From G965247775 sp965247775 (GTDB taxonomy: Bacteria > Chloroflexota > Dehalococcoidia > Bin125), in contig OZ252031.1 in the NCBI GenBank assembly GCA_965247775.1, positions 1,984,001 through 2,048,000 on the forward strand: a DNA stretch of 64,000 bases, written 5' to 3'. Both the position numbers and the translations under genes were made by a program. The notes beneath the pieces are model-generated. The model ran no database searches and was not told the origin of the DNA. It worked only from the letters and a program-made list of their open reading frames with translations. Shown here piece after piece: positions 43,694-51,379 of this stretch; position 1 is the first letter of the stretch; every line of letters starts with the position of its first letter.

Positions 43694-45412
43694 TCAACTC
43701 ACGGCGGAGGTTCGGGGGTCAACCTCTCGCTCTCGCTCTCGGATATAATTCGTGATGGTTCGTAGGTCCAACATTCCGAGATCCCAACCTTCTCGGAAGC
43801 CTCTCCGGAGCATCTCAAGGTAGAGGTGGCTCGGCGTGGCGCCGGGTTCCTTCAGGAGTTCGTCGACGGCTTCCGAGATTTCAGAATCGCCGGGCACGAC
43901 GTGGTACTTGCGGGGTTCGCCTCGTTTCATCGTGAGCACAAGGTCAAGCGTCGCGACGTTCTCGAACCCCGAGGCGAGGCCTTTGACCGAGCGCTGCCCC
44001 TTGTCGAGTACCGCCGTGAACTCAGGGACAACTTGGAGGCCCGCTTCACTGATCGCTCTTTGAACAAGTTGCCACATAGCGCCGGTGCTATTCCCGAAAA
44101 TCATCGAGATGCAGCCTTCGTCCTTCAGAATCCGCTTACACTCCGAGAGGGCGCTTGTCAGAAGCCGCTCATATCGGTCTGCCGAGCGGTGAACGCCCGT
44201 TTCAACGCGATCGACAACCGCTTCTGCGGCAGGGTCGGTCGTCGAGCCAAGCCATGCCTCGTGGAAGAGGTTCATGTCCGAGTAGAAGATATTCGACCCG
44301 AACGGAGGGTCGGTGAACACATAGTCGACCGAGTCGTCCGGCAGCGGCAAATCGTCAGCGCTTGCGATCTCGTACGTCACGTCGGCAGTGGTGCAGTCGC
44401 CGAATAGCGGACCGCCCCCTCGGTGCGACCGAATCCACTGATCGGACTGAATGACTGCCTCCACCTTTCGCGAGAACAAGTCGAGCACGTTCCACTCATA
44501 GAACACCGGTGCCACGTAGTAGTTCGCGTTGGCGGCGTTAAGCGGGCGCTTCCTCGACCATTGGTAGCGCTTGCTGGCCCTCGTCAGGATCGCAGTGAAC
44601 GCGAACAGAAGCTTTTGCATGAGCGCTTCGTTCGCGGTGGCATCGATCGCGGACTTGAGGGCGGCAAGCACCGACAAGTTTCGTCGAGAGAAGAAGCTTG
44701 CGGTTGAAGTCAGGCCATGGCGGCCGAGCGCCGAGGCGACGTACATCTGTCGCGTCTCGCCGATCTCGAGATCAGGCCACTCAATGTCAAGTGTAGGAAG
44801 GTTCACGAGCGGCTGAGACCAAGCCTGCTCCACCTGCTTCTTGCTACATGAGCACCTGACCCAGTCGACCACGGGCTCTTCGCTGAGCCTTCGAGATCTA
44901 CTGTTGACTAGCCCATCGCAGTGCGGGCATCTCATCTCCCGCTTGTCCCATCCCGCTGACTCCAGAGCGCGATAGAAATTGACAGGGCGGGTGCAGTTCG
45001 TGCATTGGACGATCGAACTCCATACGGTCTTTGTGAGTTCAGCGGCCGAGCCACACAGGCTGCACTTGACCGCGTAGACATCGCCCAAGCGGTCATCCGC
45101 GGTGCGGATGACCCTAGAGGCTGCTTCTCGTAGCTGGCCTGGTTCGACGAGGTTCACATAGTTGGCTCCGATGTGTCTGCTGAGAACGGACACGTCGAAG
45201 AGCCTCGCGTTCCGTCCAAGCAGCATGGCACCGACGCCCGTCATCCCGGATCCGGCGAAGGGATCGACCACGGTGTCACCGGGCAACGAGAACGCCTCGA
45301 TGAACGGCAGAATCGCGGGCACCGGCACCTTTGTGAGGTACGCGTGTGCCATGTAAACGGGGTCGCTGCGCTTGGCCTTGATGGTATCCGGCAGCCGACT
45401 CGCGCCACTCAT
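43694..45412 (-). CDS. DNA methyltransferase with zinc-ribbon-like insertion
   Basis: A 572-residue amino-methyltransferase (N4-cytosine or N6-adenine). The SAM motif VVDPFAGSGMTG lies at 48-59 and the catalytic DPPF in DYVFTDPPFGSNIFYSD at 363-379, so the SAM site comes first. Between them are eight cysteines in pairs (about 117/120, 137/140, 162/165, 187/189), which look like zinc ribbons and may form part of target recognition. The gene is divergent from a controller protein with an operator between them, so it is the M gene of a restriction-modification-type module. Codon use is less GC-rich than in flanking genes. Confidence 0.85.
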   Translation of the reverse strand: MSGASRLPDTIKAKRSDPVYMAHAYLTKVPVPAILPFIEAFSLPGDTVVDPFAGSGMTGVGAMLLGRNARLFDVSVLSRHIGANYVNLVEPGQLREAASRVIRTADDRLGDVYAVKCSLCGSAAELTKTVWSSIVQCTNCTRPVNFYRALESAGWDKREMRCPHCDGLVNSRSRRLSEEPVVDWVRCSCSKKQVEQAWSQPLVNLPTLDIEWPDLEIGETRQMYVASALGRHGLTSTASFFSRRNLSVLAALKSAIDATANEALMQKLLFAFTAILTRASKRYQWSRKRPLNAANANYYVAPVFYEWNVLDLFSRKVEAVIQSDQWIRSHRGGGPLFGDCTTADVTYEIASADDLPLPDDSVDYVFTDPPFGSNIFYSDMNLFHEAWLGSTTDPAAEAVVDRVETGVHRSADRYERLLTSALSECKRILKDEGCISMIFGNSTGAMWQLVQRAISEAGLQVVPEFTAVLDKGQRSVKGLASGFENVATLDLVLTMKRGEPRKYHVVPGDSEISEAVDELLKEPGATPSHLYLEMLRRGFREGWDLGMLDLRTITNYIREREREVDPRTSAVS

Positions 45413-45438
45413 GGTGGCACCTTACCAGTTGACTCATG

Positions 45439-45463
45439 GTCTGTAGACCTAAAGTCTACAGAC
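45439..45463. promoter_or_regulatory. C-box-like operator between M and C genes
   Basis: GTCTGTAGAC (45439-45448) and GTCTACAGAC (45454-45463) form a perfect 10-bp inverted repeat with a 5-base spacer, and each half is itself a GTCT-N2-AGAC palindrome. Such paired dyads are what controller proteins of type II restriction-modification systems bind. It lies 19 bases before the controller ATG and 26 bases before the methyltransferase start, so one site can regulate both. Confidence 0.75.
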
Positions 45464-45482
45464 TTTTTACGGTCGTCGCGCG

Positions 45483-45716
45483 ATGACAACAGGACACTCG
45501 GCGACCGCAACTTCCAGGCGCCTCGCTTTCGGGCGGCGCGTGCGCTCAATCCGCGAAGCCGCTGGACTCTCTCAGGAGGCTCTCGCTGAGAAGGCTGGGC
45601 TGCACAGGACTTACATCAGCAGCCTCGAACGCGGACACCGGAATGTCGGCCTAGACAATATTTTCCGACTCGCCGCGGCGCTTGACGTCCAACCTAGCAA
45701 GTTCCTGGAGTCGTAG
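45483..45716 (+). CDS. XRE-family controller (C) protein
   Basis: A 77-residue helix-turn-helix protein: FGRRVRSIREAAGLSQEALAEKAGL, HRTYISSLERGHRNVGLDNIFRLAAAL. Size and sequence fit controller proteins of type II restriction systems, which delay restriction until DNA is methylated. It is followed after 5 bases by the HEAT-repeat gene in the same direction, the standard C-R operon layout. Confidence 0.88.
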   Translation: MTTGHSATATSRRLAFGRRVRSIREAAGLSQEALAEKAGLHRTYISSLERGHRNVGLDNIFRLAAALDVQPSKFLES

Positions 45717-45721
45717 TCCTC

Positions 45722-47197
45722 ATGGGATTCAAGGAGGACGCTGACTTCGCCCGCTTCCTCTCAATGGGCGCGATCGGTGCCGCTGCGGTCGCTGAGCATC
45801 TCCGCGCCGATCTTGGACACGCGCCAGTCGAGCTCGAGCGCTACGCGATGGCGAACAAGGTCTGGCAAACCAAGGTCAAGAGACTCCGGCTGCCGGACAT
45901 TGTGTGTGCGCGTTGTGGGCTACGCGTTGAGTCACGTGCGAAGTCGGATCTGTCCTTGGTGCTTTCCCACTCCGACTCACCAGGGCGCGAATGGGACGGC
46001 GGCGGGATGCGGGAGGATGATCTCTTTGCGTTCGTCCGGGTTGAGATCTGGTCGTCTTCTCCGCGCATCGGGGTGCCAGTGTACTTCGAGACGTCGGCTC
46101 TACGCCGCGCGGCCAGCCTGGCGCGCCGCAGCGCACCAAAGGCACCTTCAGAAGGCTCCGAGGTTACCTTGACCTGGCCAAGCTGGGTGCCAAAGCGAAG
46201 CGGACGAGTCATCGAAATCGATGCCGATGATCGCATCGTCTGCCAGTGGGACGACGGGAGGAGGTACCGCTACTGGCAGTGGCGACGATGGGGGGAAACC
46301 AAGCACCTATACGTCGAACCGGGCGATCCGATCATTGACGACGGGACCCCCGTAGCTGGTGTCGTCGAGGAACCTTCGACTCTGAAGTGCCCCGGAGAAA
46401 CATGGACCCTCCCTTCCTCGATGCAAGCTCTTGATGAGACTGAGCGCTATGCGGCAGTGAAGGTCGCTGGCCTACTCAGACGGCACGAATTGACGGGCGC
46501 GATTACGGCGATCACGCAGGATAACGATTGGCGACTGCGGCTTGAGGCGTACGCCAGCCTTGCCCGCCTAAAGCCTGATCCATGGACGGTTCGGATCGCT
46601 GGAGTCGTTGCTGACACGGATAGAGTACCTGAACAGAAAATCGAGGCTGTGTTCGTGCTCAGCGAAATTCCGAACTCCACAGCCACCATGGCTCTAAAGG
46701 CGATTGTTGCGGATCAGGGCCTCGCCAGCGAGCTTCGGGCAGCCGCTGCGTGGGGTCTCGGACAGGGCGCAGCGCCGAAAGCCGACCTGCTCTTCCCGTT
46801 CATTTCGGATGACGATGAGCTTGTTGCGCTTCACGCGATCACCGCCATCGAGCAGATCACGGACTCTGAAGCATCAAGGTTGAGTCGCTGGCTTGCGACC
46901 GAAACCAAGCTGGCCGTACCTGCGGCCATGGTTCTCCAGAGGCTCGGTCGTGTCGAGGAACTCCTGGATGCTTGCGAGCGCGGCGGACGCGGCCGTGTGT
47001 GGGCGCTGAGGGCTTTAGGTGAGCTACCCCCGAATGAGGTTCGAGAGCGCGCTGGTCAGCGCCTCACCGACGAGCTGGCGCAGCTACTGGAGCCCATCTG
47101 GGTTGGGCAGAACGATTGGCTGCGGTCTGACGATGGGAAGGCGGGGCTCGACTCGCTGGACGTTCAAAAAGTCCGAGCGGACCCGAGCGCCCCTTAG
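45722..47197 (+). CDS. HEAT-repeat protein in restriction-enzyme position (candidate novel nuclease)
   Basis: A 491-residue protein I cannot assign to a known family. Residues about 38-85 hold ELERYAMANKVW, then LPDIVCARCGLRVESRAKSDL with a PD (58-59), a CxxC (62/65) and ESRAK (70-74), loosely like a PD-(D/E)XK core, followed by DSPGREWDGG. A middle beta-rich segment has GRVIEIDADDRIVCQWDDG. From about 235 to 430 there are four or more HEAT-type helical repeats (RLRLEAYASLARL, KIEAVFVLSEIPN, LRAAAAWGLGQG, VALHAITAIEQIT). In controller-regulated systems the gene after C is the endonuclease, so a restriction enzyme role is inferred from context. No canonical catalytic motif is certain. Confidence 0.6.
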   Translation: MGFKEDADFARFLSMGAIGAAAVAEHLRADLGHAPVELERYAMANKVWQTKVKRLRLPDIVCARCGLRVESRAKSDLSLVLSHSDSPGREWDGGGMREDDLFAFVRVEIWSSSPRIGVPVYFETSALRRAASLARRSAPKAPSEGSEVTLTWPSWVPKRSGRVIEIDADDRIVCQWDDGRRYRYWQWRRWGETKHLYVEPGDPIIDDGTPVAGVVEEPSTLKCPGETWTLPSSMQALDETERYAAVKVAGLLRRHELTGAITAITQDNDWRLRLEAYASLARLKPDPWTVRIAGVVADTDRVPEQKIEAVFVLSEIPNSTATMALKAIVADQGLASELRAAAAWGLGQGAAPKADLLFPFISDDDELVALHAITAIEQITDSEASRLSRWLATETKLAVPAAMVLQRLGRVEELLDACERGGRGRVWALRALGELPPNEVRERAGQRLTDELAQLLEPIWVGQNDWLRSDDGKAGLDSLDVQKVRADPSAP

Positions 47198-47234
47198 GCC
47201 CGCAGGTTCAGGCGGATAACTTCCGCGAATCTCC

Positions 47235-47444
47235 CTAGGCCCAGAGGCGCGAGGCCGGCATCCATGGATCGTCAGCCGTTGCACCCAGCAGCGCCCCCCC
47301 GGTGTTCGTGACGAGCAGGTAGAGCCCGTGCCCGTCGCAGTACCGGCCCGGCTTTGTTACTGTTCGGACTGAGGCCGCGCTCAGCGCCTGTTCGAGATAT
47401 CGGCCTTGCTTGCGGCCTGGCTTCGATACGGCTGTATTGGCCAT
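47235..47444 (-). pseudogene. truncated tyrosine integrase (P4-type N terminus)
   Basis: Encodes LSAASVRTVTKPGRYCDGHGLYLLVTNTGG, here noted in part: the TKPGRYCDGHGLYLLV arm-binding start of P4-type integrases. The family pattern is lost after TNTGG and the frame stops, so the core-binding and catalytic domains are missing. It is next to attR at the island's right end. Start ATG 47444 with GGAAGG nine bases upstream. Confidence 0.7.
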
Positions 47445-47582
47445 TCCCCTCAATCCTTCCACCATTTGTGCTGGGAATGCACCGGAACCAGCCGGATATC
47501 GAAAGTCTTGAAACCAATTTCTCTCTAAGAATCCAGTGATTAATGGGTCACCAAGGACATCGTTGGAATATCGGATGACGGA

Positions 47583-47598
47583 CTCACCCTCCGCCAGG
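47583..47598 (+). repeat. attR: copy of tRNA-Ser 3' end
   Basis: Exact 16-bp match to 43197-43212. Immediately beyond it the high-GC chromosomal sequence resumes and miaB starts 28 bases later, so before insertion tRNA-Ser lay directly in front of miaB. Confidence 0.85.
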
Positions 47599-47625
47599 AA
47601 CGCCGCCAGCGTCGCGCCGAGGGCC

Positions 47626-48984
47626 ATGAACACCTATCACCTCTGGACCGTCGGCTGTCAGGTCAACGTCGCGGACAGCGCCCGCCTTGCCGCCGGCCTG
47701 CGACGCCTCGGCTGGCGCCCCACCGACCAGCCCGCCGACGCCGACCTGATCGTCCTCAACACCTGCGCCGTGCGCCAGAACGCCGAAGACCGCGCCGCCG
47801 CCAAGCTGGCCAACCTGCGCCCGCTCAAAGAGCGCAACGCCGCCCTCAAAATCGCCGTCATGGGCTGCATGGTGGGCCCCCGCCACGACGCCCTGCGCCG
47901 GCGCTTCCCCTACGTCGACGCCTTCGCCCGCCCCCAGGCCTTCGACGACGTCCTCGCCCTGCTCGACCTCCCCACCCCGCCCCGTGACGACGACGGCGGC
48001 GAGTTCTGGCCCGCCGTCCTGCCCGACACCCCGGCCAGCGTCAGCGCCTTCGTGCCGGTGGTCGAGGGCTGCGACAAGTTCTGCACCTACTGCATCGTGC
48101 CGCTGCGGCGGGGCCGCGAGCGCAGCCGGCCCATCGCCGAGATCAGGCGGGAGGTAGAGGCCCACGTCGCGCGGGGCGTGCGCGAAGTCACCCTCCTGGG
48201 CCAGACCGTCGAGGCCTACGGCAAGGACCAACCCGCCCTGGCGGCGGGCGCGGACCACGCCGACCTCGCGGACCTCATGGCCGCCCTCCACGACCTCCCT
48301 GGCCTGCGCCGCATCCGCGCCCTCACCTCCTACCCGCCCGACATGACGGACCGCATCCTCGCAGGCATGGCCGCCCTGCCCAAGGTCTGCGAATCCTTCT
48401 CGCTGCCCGTCCAGTCCGGCGACGACGGCGTCCTGACCGCGATGCGGCGCGGCTACACGCTCGACCAGTTCCAGGAGCGCGTCGCCCGCGTGCGCGCGCT
48501 CATGCCCGAGGTGGGCATCAGCACCGATGTCATCGTGGGCTTCCCCGGCGAGTCCGACGCCGCCTTCGCCGGCACCCTCGCCCTGCTCCAGCGCCTCCGC
48601 TTCGACAAGGTGCACATCGCCGCCTACAGCCCCCGCCCCGGCACCTACGCCGAGCGCAAGCAGCCCAACGACGTTCCCGCCGAAGTGAAGAAGGAGCGCC
48701 TGCACGCCGTCGAGGCGCTCCAGCAGCGCATCAGCATTGAGATCAACGCCGCCACCTGGGACCGCACCCTGCCCGTCCTCGTCGAGGCGCGCAAGCCCGC
48801 CGGCGACCCCGCGTGCGAACGCCTCAGCGGCCGCACCCGCAGCAACAAACTGGTCCACTTCGACGCCCCCCCCGGCGCCGTCGACGACGGCGACGTGGTG
48901 GACGTGCATATCACCCGCACCGGCGCCTGGTCCCTGCAGGGGGAGCTGGCTCGCGCGGTCGCGCCGGCCCCCCCGGGGGACTAG
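47626..48984 (+). CDS. miaB: tRNA 2-methylthio-N6-isopentenyladenosine synthase-like methylthiotransferase
   Basis: Radical-SAM enzyme, 452 residues, that adds a methylthio group to A37 of tRNAs reading U-initial codons. N-terminal UPF0004 cluster cysteines occur in VGCQVN, NTCAVR and GCMVG. The radical-SAM motif is CDKFCTYCIVP, and the C-terminal TRAM domain follows (VLVEARKP... SGRTRSNKLVHF). Start ATG 47626 gives the family N terminus MNTYHLWTVGCQ; the open frame further upstream crosses the att site and is excluded. Confidence 0.92.
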   Translation: MNTYHLWTVGCQVNVADSARLAAGLRRLGWRPTDQPADADLIVLNTCAVRQNAEDRAAAKLANLRPLKERNAALKIAVMGCMVGPRHDALRRRFPYVDAFARPQAFDDVLALLDLPTPPRDDDGGEFWPAVLPDTPASVSAFVPVVEGCDKFCTYCIVPLRRGRERSRPIAEIRREVEAHVARGVREVTLLGQTVEAYGKDQPALAAGADHADLADLMAALHDLPGLRRIRALTSYPPDMTDRILAGMAALPKVCESFSLPVQSGDDGVLTAMRRGYTLDQFQERVARVRALMPEVGISTDVIVGFPGESDAAFAGTLALLQRLRFDKVHIAAYSPRPGTYAERKQPNDVPAEVKKERLHAVEALQQRISIEINAATWDRTLPVLVEARKPAGDPACERLSGRTRSNKLVHFDAPPGAVDDGDVVDVHITRTGAWSLQGELARAVAPAPPGD

Positions 48985-48987
48985 CCG

Positions 48988-49716
48988 GTGTCGCCGCCCT
49001 CCAGCCGCCCCTCCGCCGGCACACGCCACACAACCGGCCGCCGCGCCGCCGCAACGCCCCCCACCAGCGCGGCCACGGCCCGGCCCACCGTAGCCGTCCT
49101 GATGGTCATCTTCACCGTCCTCCAGGGTGACCTCAACGTCCTCCTCATCCAGCGCTCCGCCCCGCCCGACGAAGGCGCCTGGGCCATCCCCGGCGGCGCC
49201 CTGGCCGAGGACGAGTCGCTCGACGCCGCCGCCGCCCGCAAGCTGGCCGAGGAAACCGGCGTCACCGACGTCTTCCTGGAGCAGCTCTACACCTTCTCCG
49301 ACCTGGACAACGTCTCCCCCGCCGGGGCCGTGGCCGTCACCTATTTCGCCCTCGTCCGCCACGACCGCGTGCGGCTGGCCGAACGCTCGGCCTGGCGCCC
49401 CGCCTGGTTCGGCGTCGCCGCCCTCCCCGTCCTCGCCTTCCACAACGAGCGCGTGCTGGACGTCGCGCGCTCCCGCCTGGTCAACAAGCTGGAGTACACC
49501 AACGCCGCCTACAGCCTGCTGCCGGAGTTCTTCAGCCTCACCGACCTGCAGGAGACCTACGAGAGCATCCTCGGCCGCCGGCTGGACAAGCGAAACTTCC
49601 GCCGGCGCATGCTGGCCTCGGAGCTGCTCGTGGCCACCGCCCGCACGGCCACGGCCGGCCGCCACCGCCCCGCCCGCCTGTATCGTTTCGCCAGTCGCGC
49701 CCCCGTGGAGCTGTGA
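48988..49716 (+). CDS. NrtR-like Nudix protein with C-terminal winged helix
   Basis: A 242-residue protein. Residues 34-160 form a Nudix domain whose box reads GGALAEDESLDAAAARKLAEETG: the first Glu of the REUxEE signature is Lys (85), so hydrolase activity may be lost. The C-terminal ~80 residues (LPEFFSLTDLQETYESILGR, RNFRRRML) match the winged-helix DNA-binding domain of NrtR, a regulator of NAD metabolism that senses ADP-ribose. Genes for de novo NAD synthesis lie 1.7 kb downstream, which supports an NAD-regulator role. GTG start with about 33 poorly conserved N-terminal residues. Confidence 0.75.
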   Translation: MSPPSSRPSAGTRHTTGRRAAATPPTSAATARPTVAVLMVIFTVLQGDLNVLLIQRSAPPDEGAWAIPGGALAEDESLDAAAARKLAEETGVTDVFLEQLYTFSDLDNVSPAGAVAVTYFALVRHDRVRLAERSAWRPAWFGVAALPVLAFHNERVLDVARSRLVNKLEYTNAAYSLLPEFFSLTDLQETYESILGRRLDKRNFRRRMLASELLVATARTATAGRHRPARLYRFASRAPVEL

Positions 49717-49743
49717 GTCGAGGGGCGCGGAGGAGGTCGGGCA

Positions 49744-50361
49744 GTGTCGCAGCGCGCCGTCATCTTCGACTTCGGCGGCGTCCTCATCCACCAGGACTGG
49801 GACGACTACGACCGCTTCGGCACGGACTGGGGCCTGCCCCAGCGCGCCTTCCTGGACATCCTCTTCCACAACGAGCACTGGCAGCGCTGGCAGACGGGCG
49901 CCGGCACGCGGGAGGCCTGGCTGGACCACGTGCGGCGGGAGGTGCGGTCCCACATTGGCCATCGCGCCGGCGAGATGCTGGCCGCCTGGGACACCCGTCC
50001 CGTCCCCACCCACGACGCCAACCTGGACCTCGCCCGCGCCCTGCACAACGCCGGCCACACCATCGCCGTGCTCAGCAACGCTGGCCCCGACCTGCGCCGC
50101 GTCATGCGCGACGTGCACGCCATCGACGTGGAGTGGGACGACATCGTCGTCTCCGGCGAGGTCGGCCTGGCCAAACCCGACCAACGCATCTACCGGCTGA
50201 CCACCGAGCGTCTAGGGATCGCGCCCCGAAACGTCTTCTTCATCGACGACATCAAGGCCAACGTCGCCGCCGCGGAGGAAGCGGGCTGGACGGCTCACCG
50301 CTTCAAGGGCGACTACGAGGCCCTGCAGGCCGACCTCCGCGCCCACGGCTACGACTGGTAG
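49744..50361 (+). CDS. HAD-superfamily hydrolase (HAD-IA, YihX-like)
   Basis: A 205-residue HAD protein starting VIFDFGGVLIHQDW (motif I with Gly at the second Asp position, as in YihX-type and epoxide-hydrolase N-terminal members). It also has IAVLSNAGPDL (motif II), a KPDQRIY Lys and NVFFIDDIKANV (motif III). GTG start. Substrate unknown. Confidence 0.83.
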   Translation: MSQRAVIFDFGGVLIHQDWDDYDRFGTDWGLPQRAFLDILFHNEHWQRWQTGAGTREAWLDHVRREVRSHIGHRAGEMLAAWDTRPVPTHDANLDLARALHNAGHTIAVLSNAGPDLRRVMRDVHAIDVEWDDIVVSGEVGLAKPDQRIYRLTTERLGIAPRNVFFIDDIKANVAAAEEAGWTAHRFKGDYEALQADLRAHGYDW

Positions 50362-50368
50362 TCCCCCC

Positions 50369-51001
50369 ATGCCCGAGCCTGACCCCATCACCATCCGCGC
50401 CGCCAGTGCTCGCGACCACGACACCGTCGTCGAGATCCTCGTCGAAGCGTTCGCCCGCGACCCCATCGCCCTCTACGCTGCGCGCGGCTTCGACGATGCG
50501 CCCGCCCGCACCGGCGCCTTCTTCCGCGCCGACCTGCGCAACGACCGGGGCCGCCGCGGCGAGATCCTCCTCGTCTCCGGCGGCCCCAGCGCCGATCTCT
50601 CCGGCCTGCTGCTGTGGAAGCCTCCCGGCGCCCGGCCCGCGGCGGGCCTGGACGAACTACGTTTCGGTGTTGCCGGCCTGCGGGCCTTCGGCCCCCGGCG
50701 CGCCTCGTCGCTCCTGCGCGACTTCCGACCCCTGGAGCGCAAGCACGCCCCCTGGCCGCACGGCTACCTGGCGATGCTCGGCGTCCATCCCCAGGCTCAG
50801 GGCCGGGGCCTCGGCTCCGCCCTCCTGCGCCATGCCACCGCCGCCTGTGACACAGCCGGCGCCGGCGCCTACCTGGAGAGCAGCGCCCCCGCCAACCTCC
50901 CCCTATACGAGCGCCACGGCTTCGTCGTCATGGAGGAAGTCCGCCTTGGGCGGGAGGGCCCGCCCGTCTGGCTCATGTGGCGCCAGCCGCAACCAGCCTG
51001 A
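50369..51001 (+). CDS. GNAT-family N-acetyltransferase
   Basis: A 210-residue GNAT protein. The acetyl-CoA loop is LGVHPQAQGRGLGSALL at about 132-148, followed by TAGAGAYLESSAPANLPLYERHGF. N-terminal IRAASARDHDTVVEILVEAF fits the fold. It starts 7 bases after the HAD gene. Acceptor unknown. Confidence 0.87.
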   Translation: MPEPDPITIRAASARDHDTVVEILVEAFARDPIALYAARGFDDAPARTGAFFRADLRNDRGRRGEILLVSGGPSADLSGLLLWKPPGARPAAGLDELRFGVAGLRAFGPRRASSLLRDFRPLERKHAPWPHGYLAMLGVHPQAQGRGLGSALLRHATAACDTAGAGAYLESSAPANLPLYERHGFVVMEEVRLGREGPPVWLMWRQPQPA

Positions 51002-51263
51002 CGCCCACCCGCCGCCGCATGCCGCGGCGGGCTCGGCGGCCCGCCGTACGCCGCTGACCCAGGCTGGGATCGCCGACCGGTACCAGGCCACCATCTCCTC
51101 GAAGCGGCGGGGCTGAGCACGTGCGCGAACTTCGTCGCTGACACCATCTCCGCCTCCATCCCCCTGAACATCTCCGGCAACCAATGCCGCTTTCCGGTCG
51201 TCCCGGCGGCGCTCCGCTGGCGACGGGCGGCAGCCGGCCCCCGTGCCCTCTCGCCTCCACTTC

Positions 51264-51278
51264 GTGTCACCTTGACAC
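51264..51278. promoter_or_regulatory. operator 1, GTGTCA-N3-TGACAC
   Basis: Perfect 6-3-6 palindrome overlapping the -35 hexamer of the nadA promoter. Centre to centre it is 53 bases from the second copy, close to five helical turns, which allows both to be bound on one face of the DNA. Confidence 0.7.
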
Positions 51279-51316
51279 TTTCCCATCCTATCGGGGAGAA
51301 TACCGACAGAGACTTA

Positions 51317-51331
51317 GTGTCACTGTGACAC
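51317..51331. promoter_or_regulatory. operator 2, GTGTCA-N3-TGACAC
   Basis: Second identical palindrome, 16 bases downstream of the -10 box, so near +8 of the transcript. A repressor holding both sites would block or loop out the promoter. The likely ligand-responsive regulator is the NrtR-like protein at 48988 or another NAD regulator such as a NiaR type encoded elsewhere. Confidence 0.7.
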
Positions 51332-51379
51332 GAACTCTGCCCCGCCCGGACGCGGCGCGCAGATCGACAGGCCCCCGCC

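Larger units (their letters stand above)
43213..47598. mobile_element. 4.4-kb genomic island integrated at tRNA-Ser
   Basis: Bounded by 16-bp direct repeats, lower in GC than its surroundings by eye, and carrying an AlpA-like remnant, a methyltransferase/controller/HEAT-protein module and a truncated integrase. Stretches 43213-43300, 43451-43693 and 47445-47582 contain nothing recognisable. With the integrase broken, the element is probably no longer mobile by itself. Confidence 0.85.
51002..51379 (+). promoter_or_regulatory. regulatory region of the nadABC operon
   Basis: No gene is visible in these 378 bases. They contain a promoter (TTGACA at 51272-51277, GAGAAT at 51296-51301, 18-base spacer) and two copies of GTGTCA-N3-TGACAC, one over the -35 box and one just after the expected start site. 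The last 50 bases lead into the nadA ATG at 51380. Confidence 0.7.

Noticed and set aside
43518..43748. 76-codon frame inside the island near attL
   Set aside because: No family features, no ribosome-binding site of note, and it overlaps the methyltransferase 3' end.
47584..50184. Antisense open frame opposite miaB, the Nudix gene and the HAD gene
   Set aside because: All three sense genes have intact motifs, and the antisense product has none.
49713..51116. Open frame overlapping the HAD and GNAT genes in another frame
   Set aside because: Arg/Pro-rich translation without motifs; both overlapped genes show complete family motifs.
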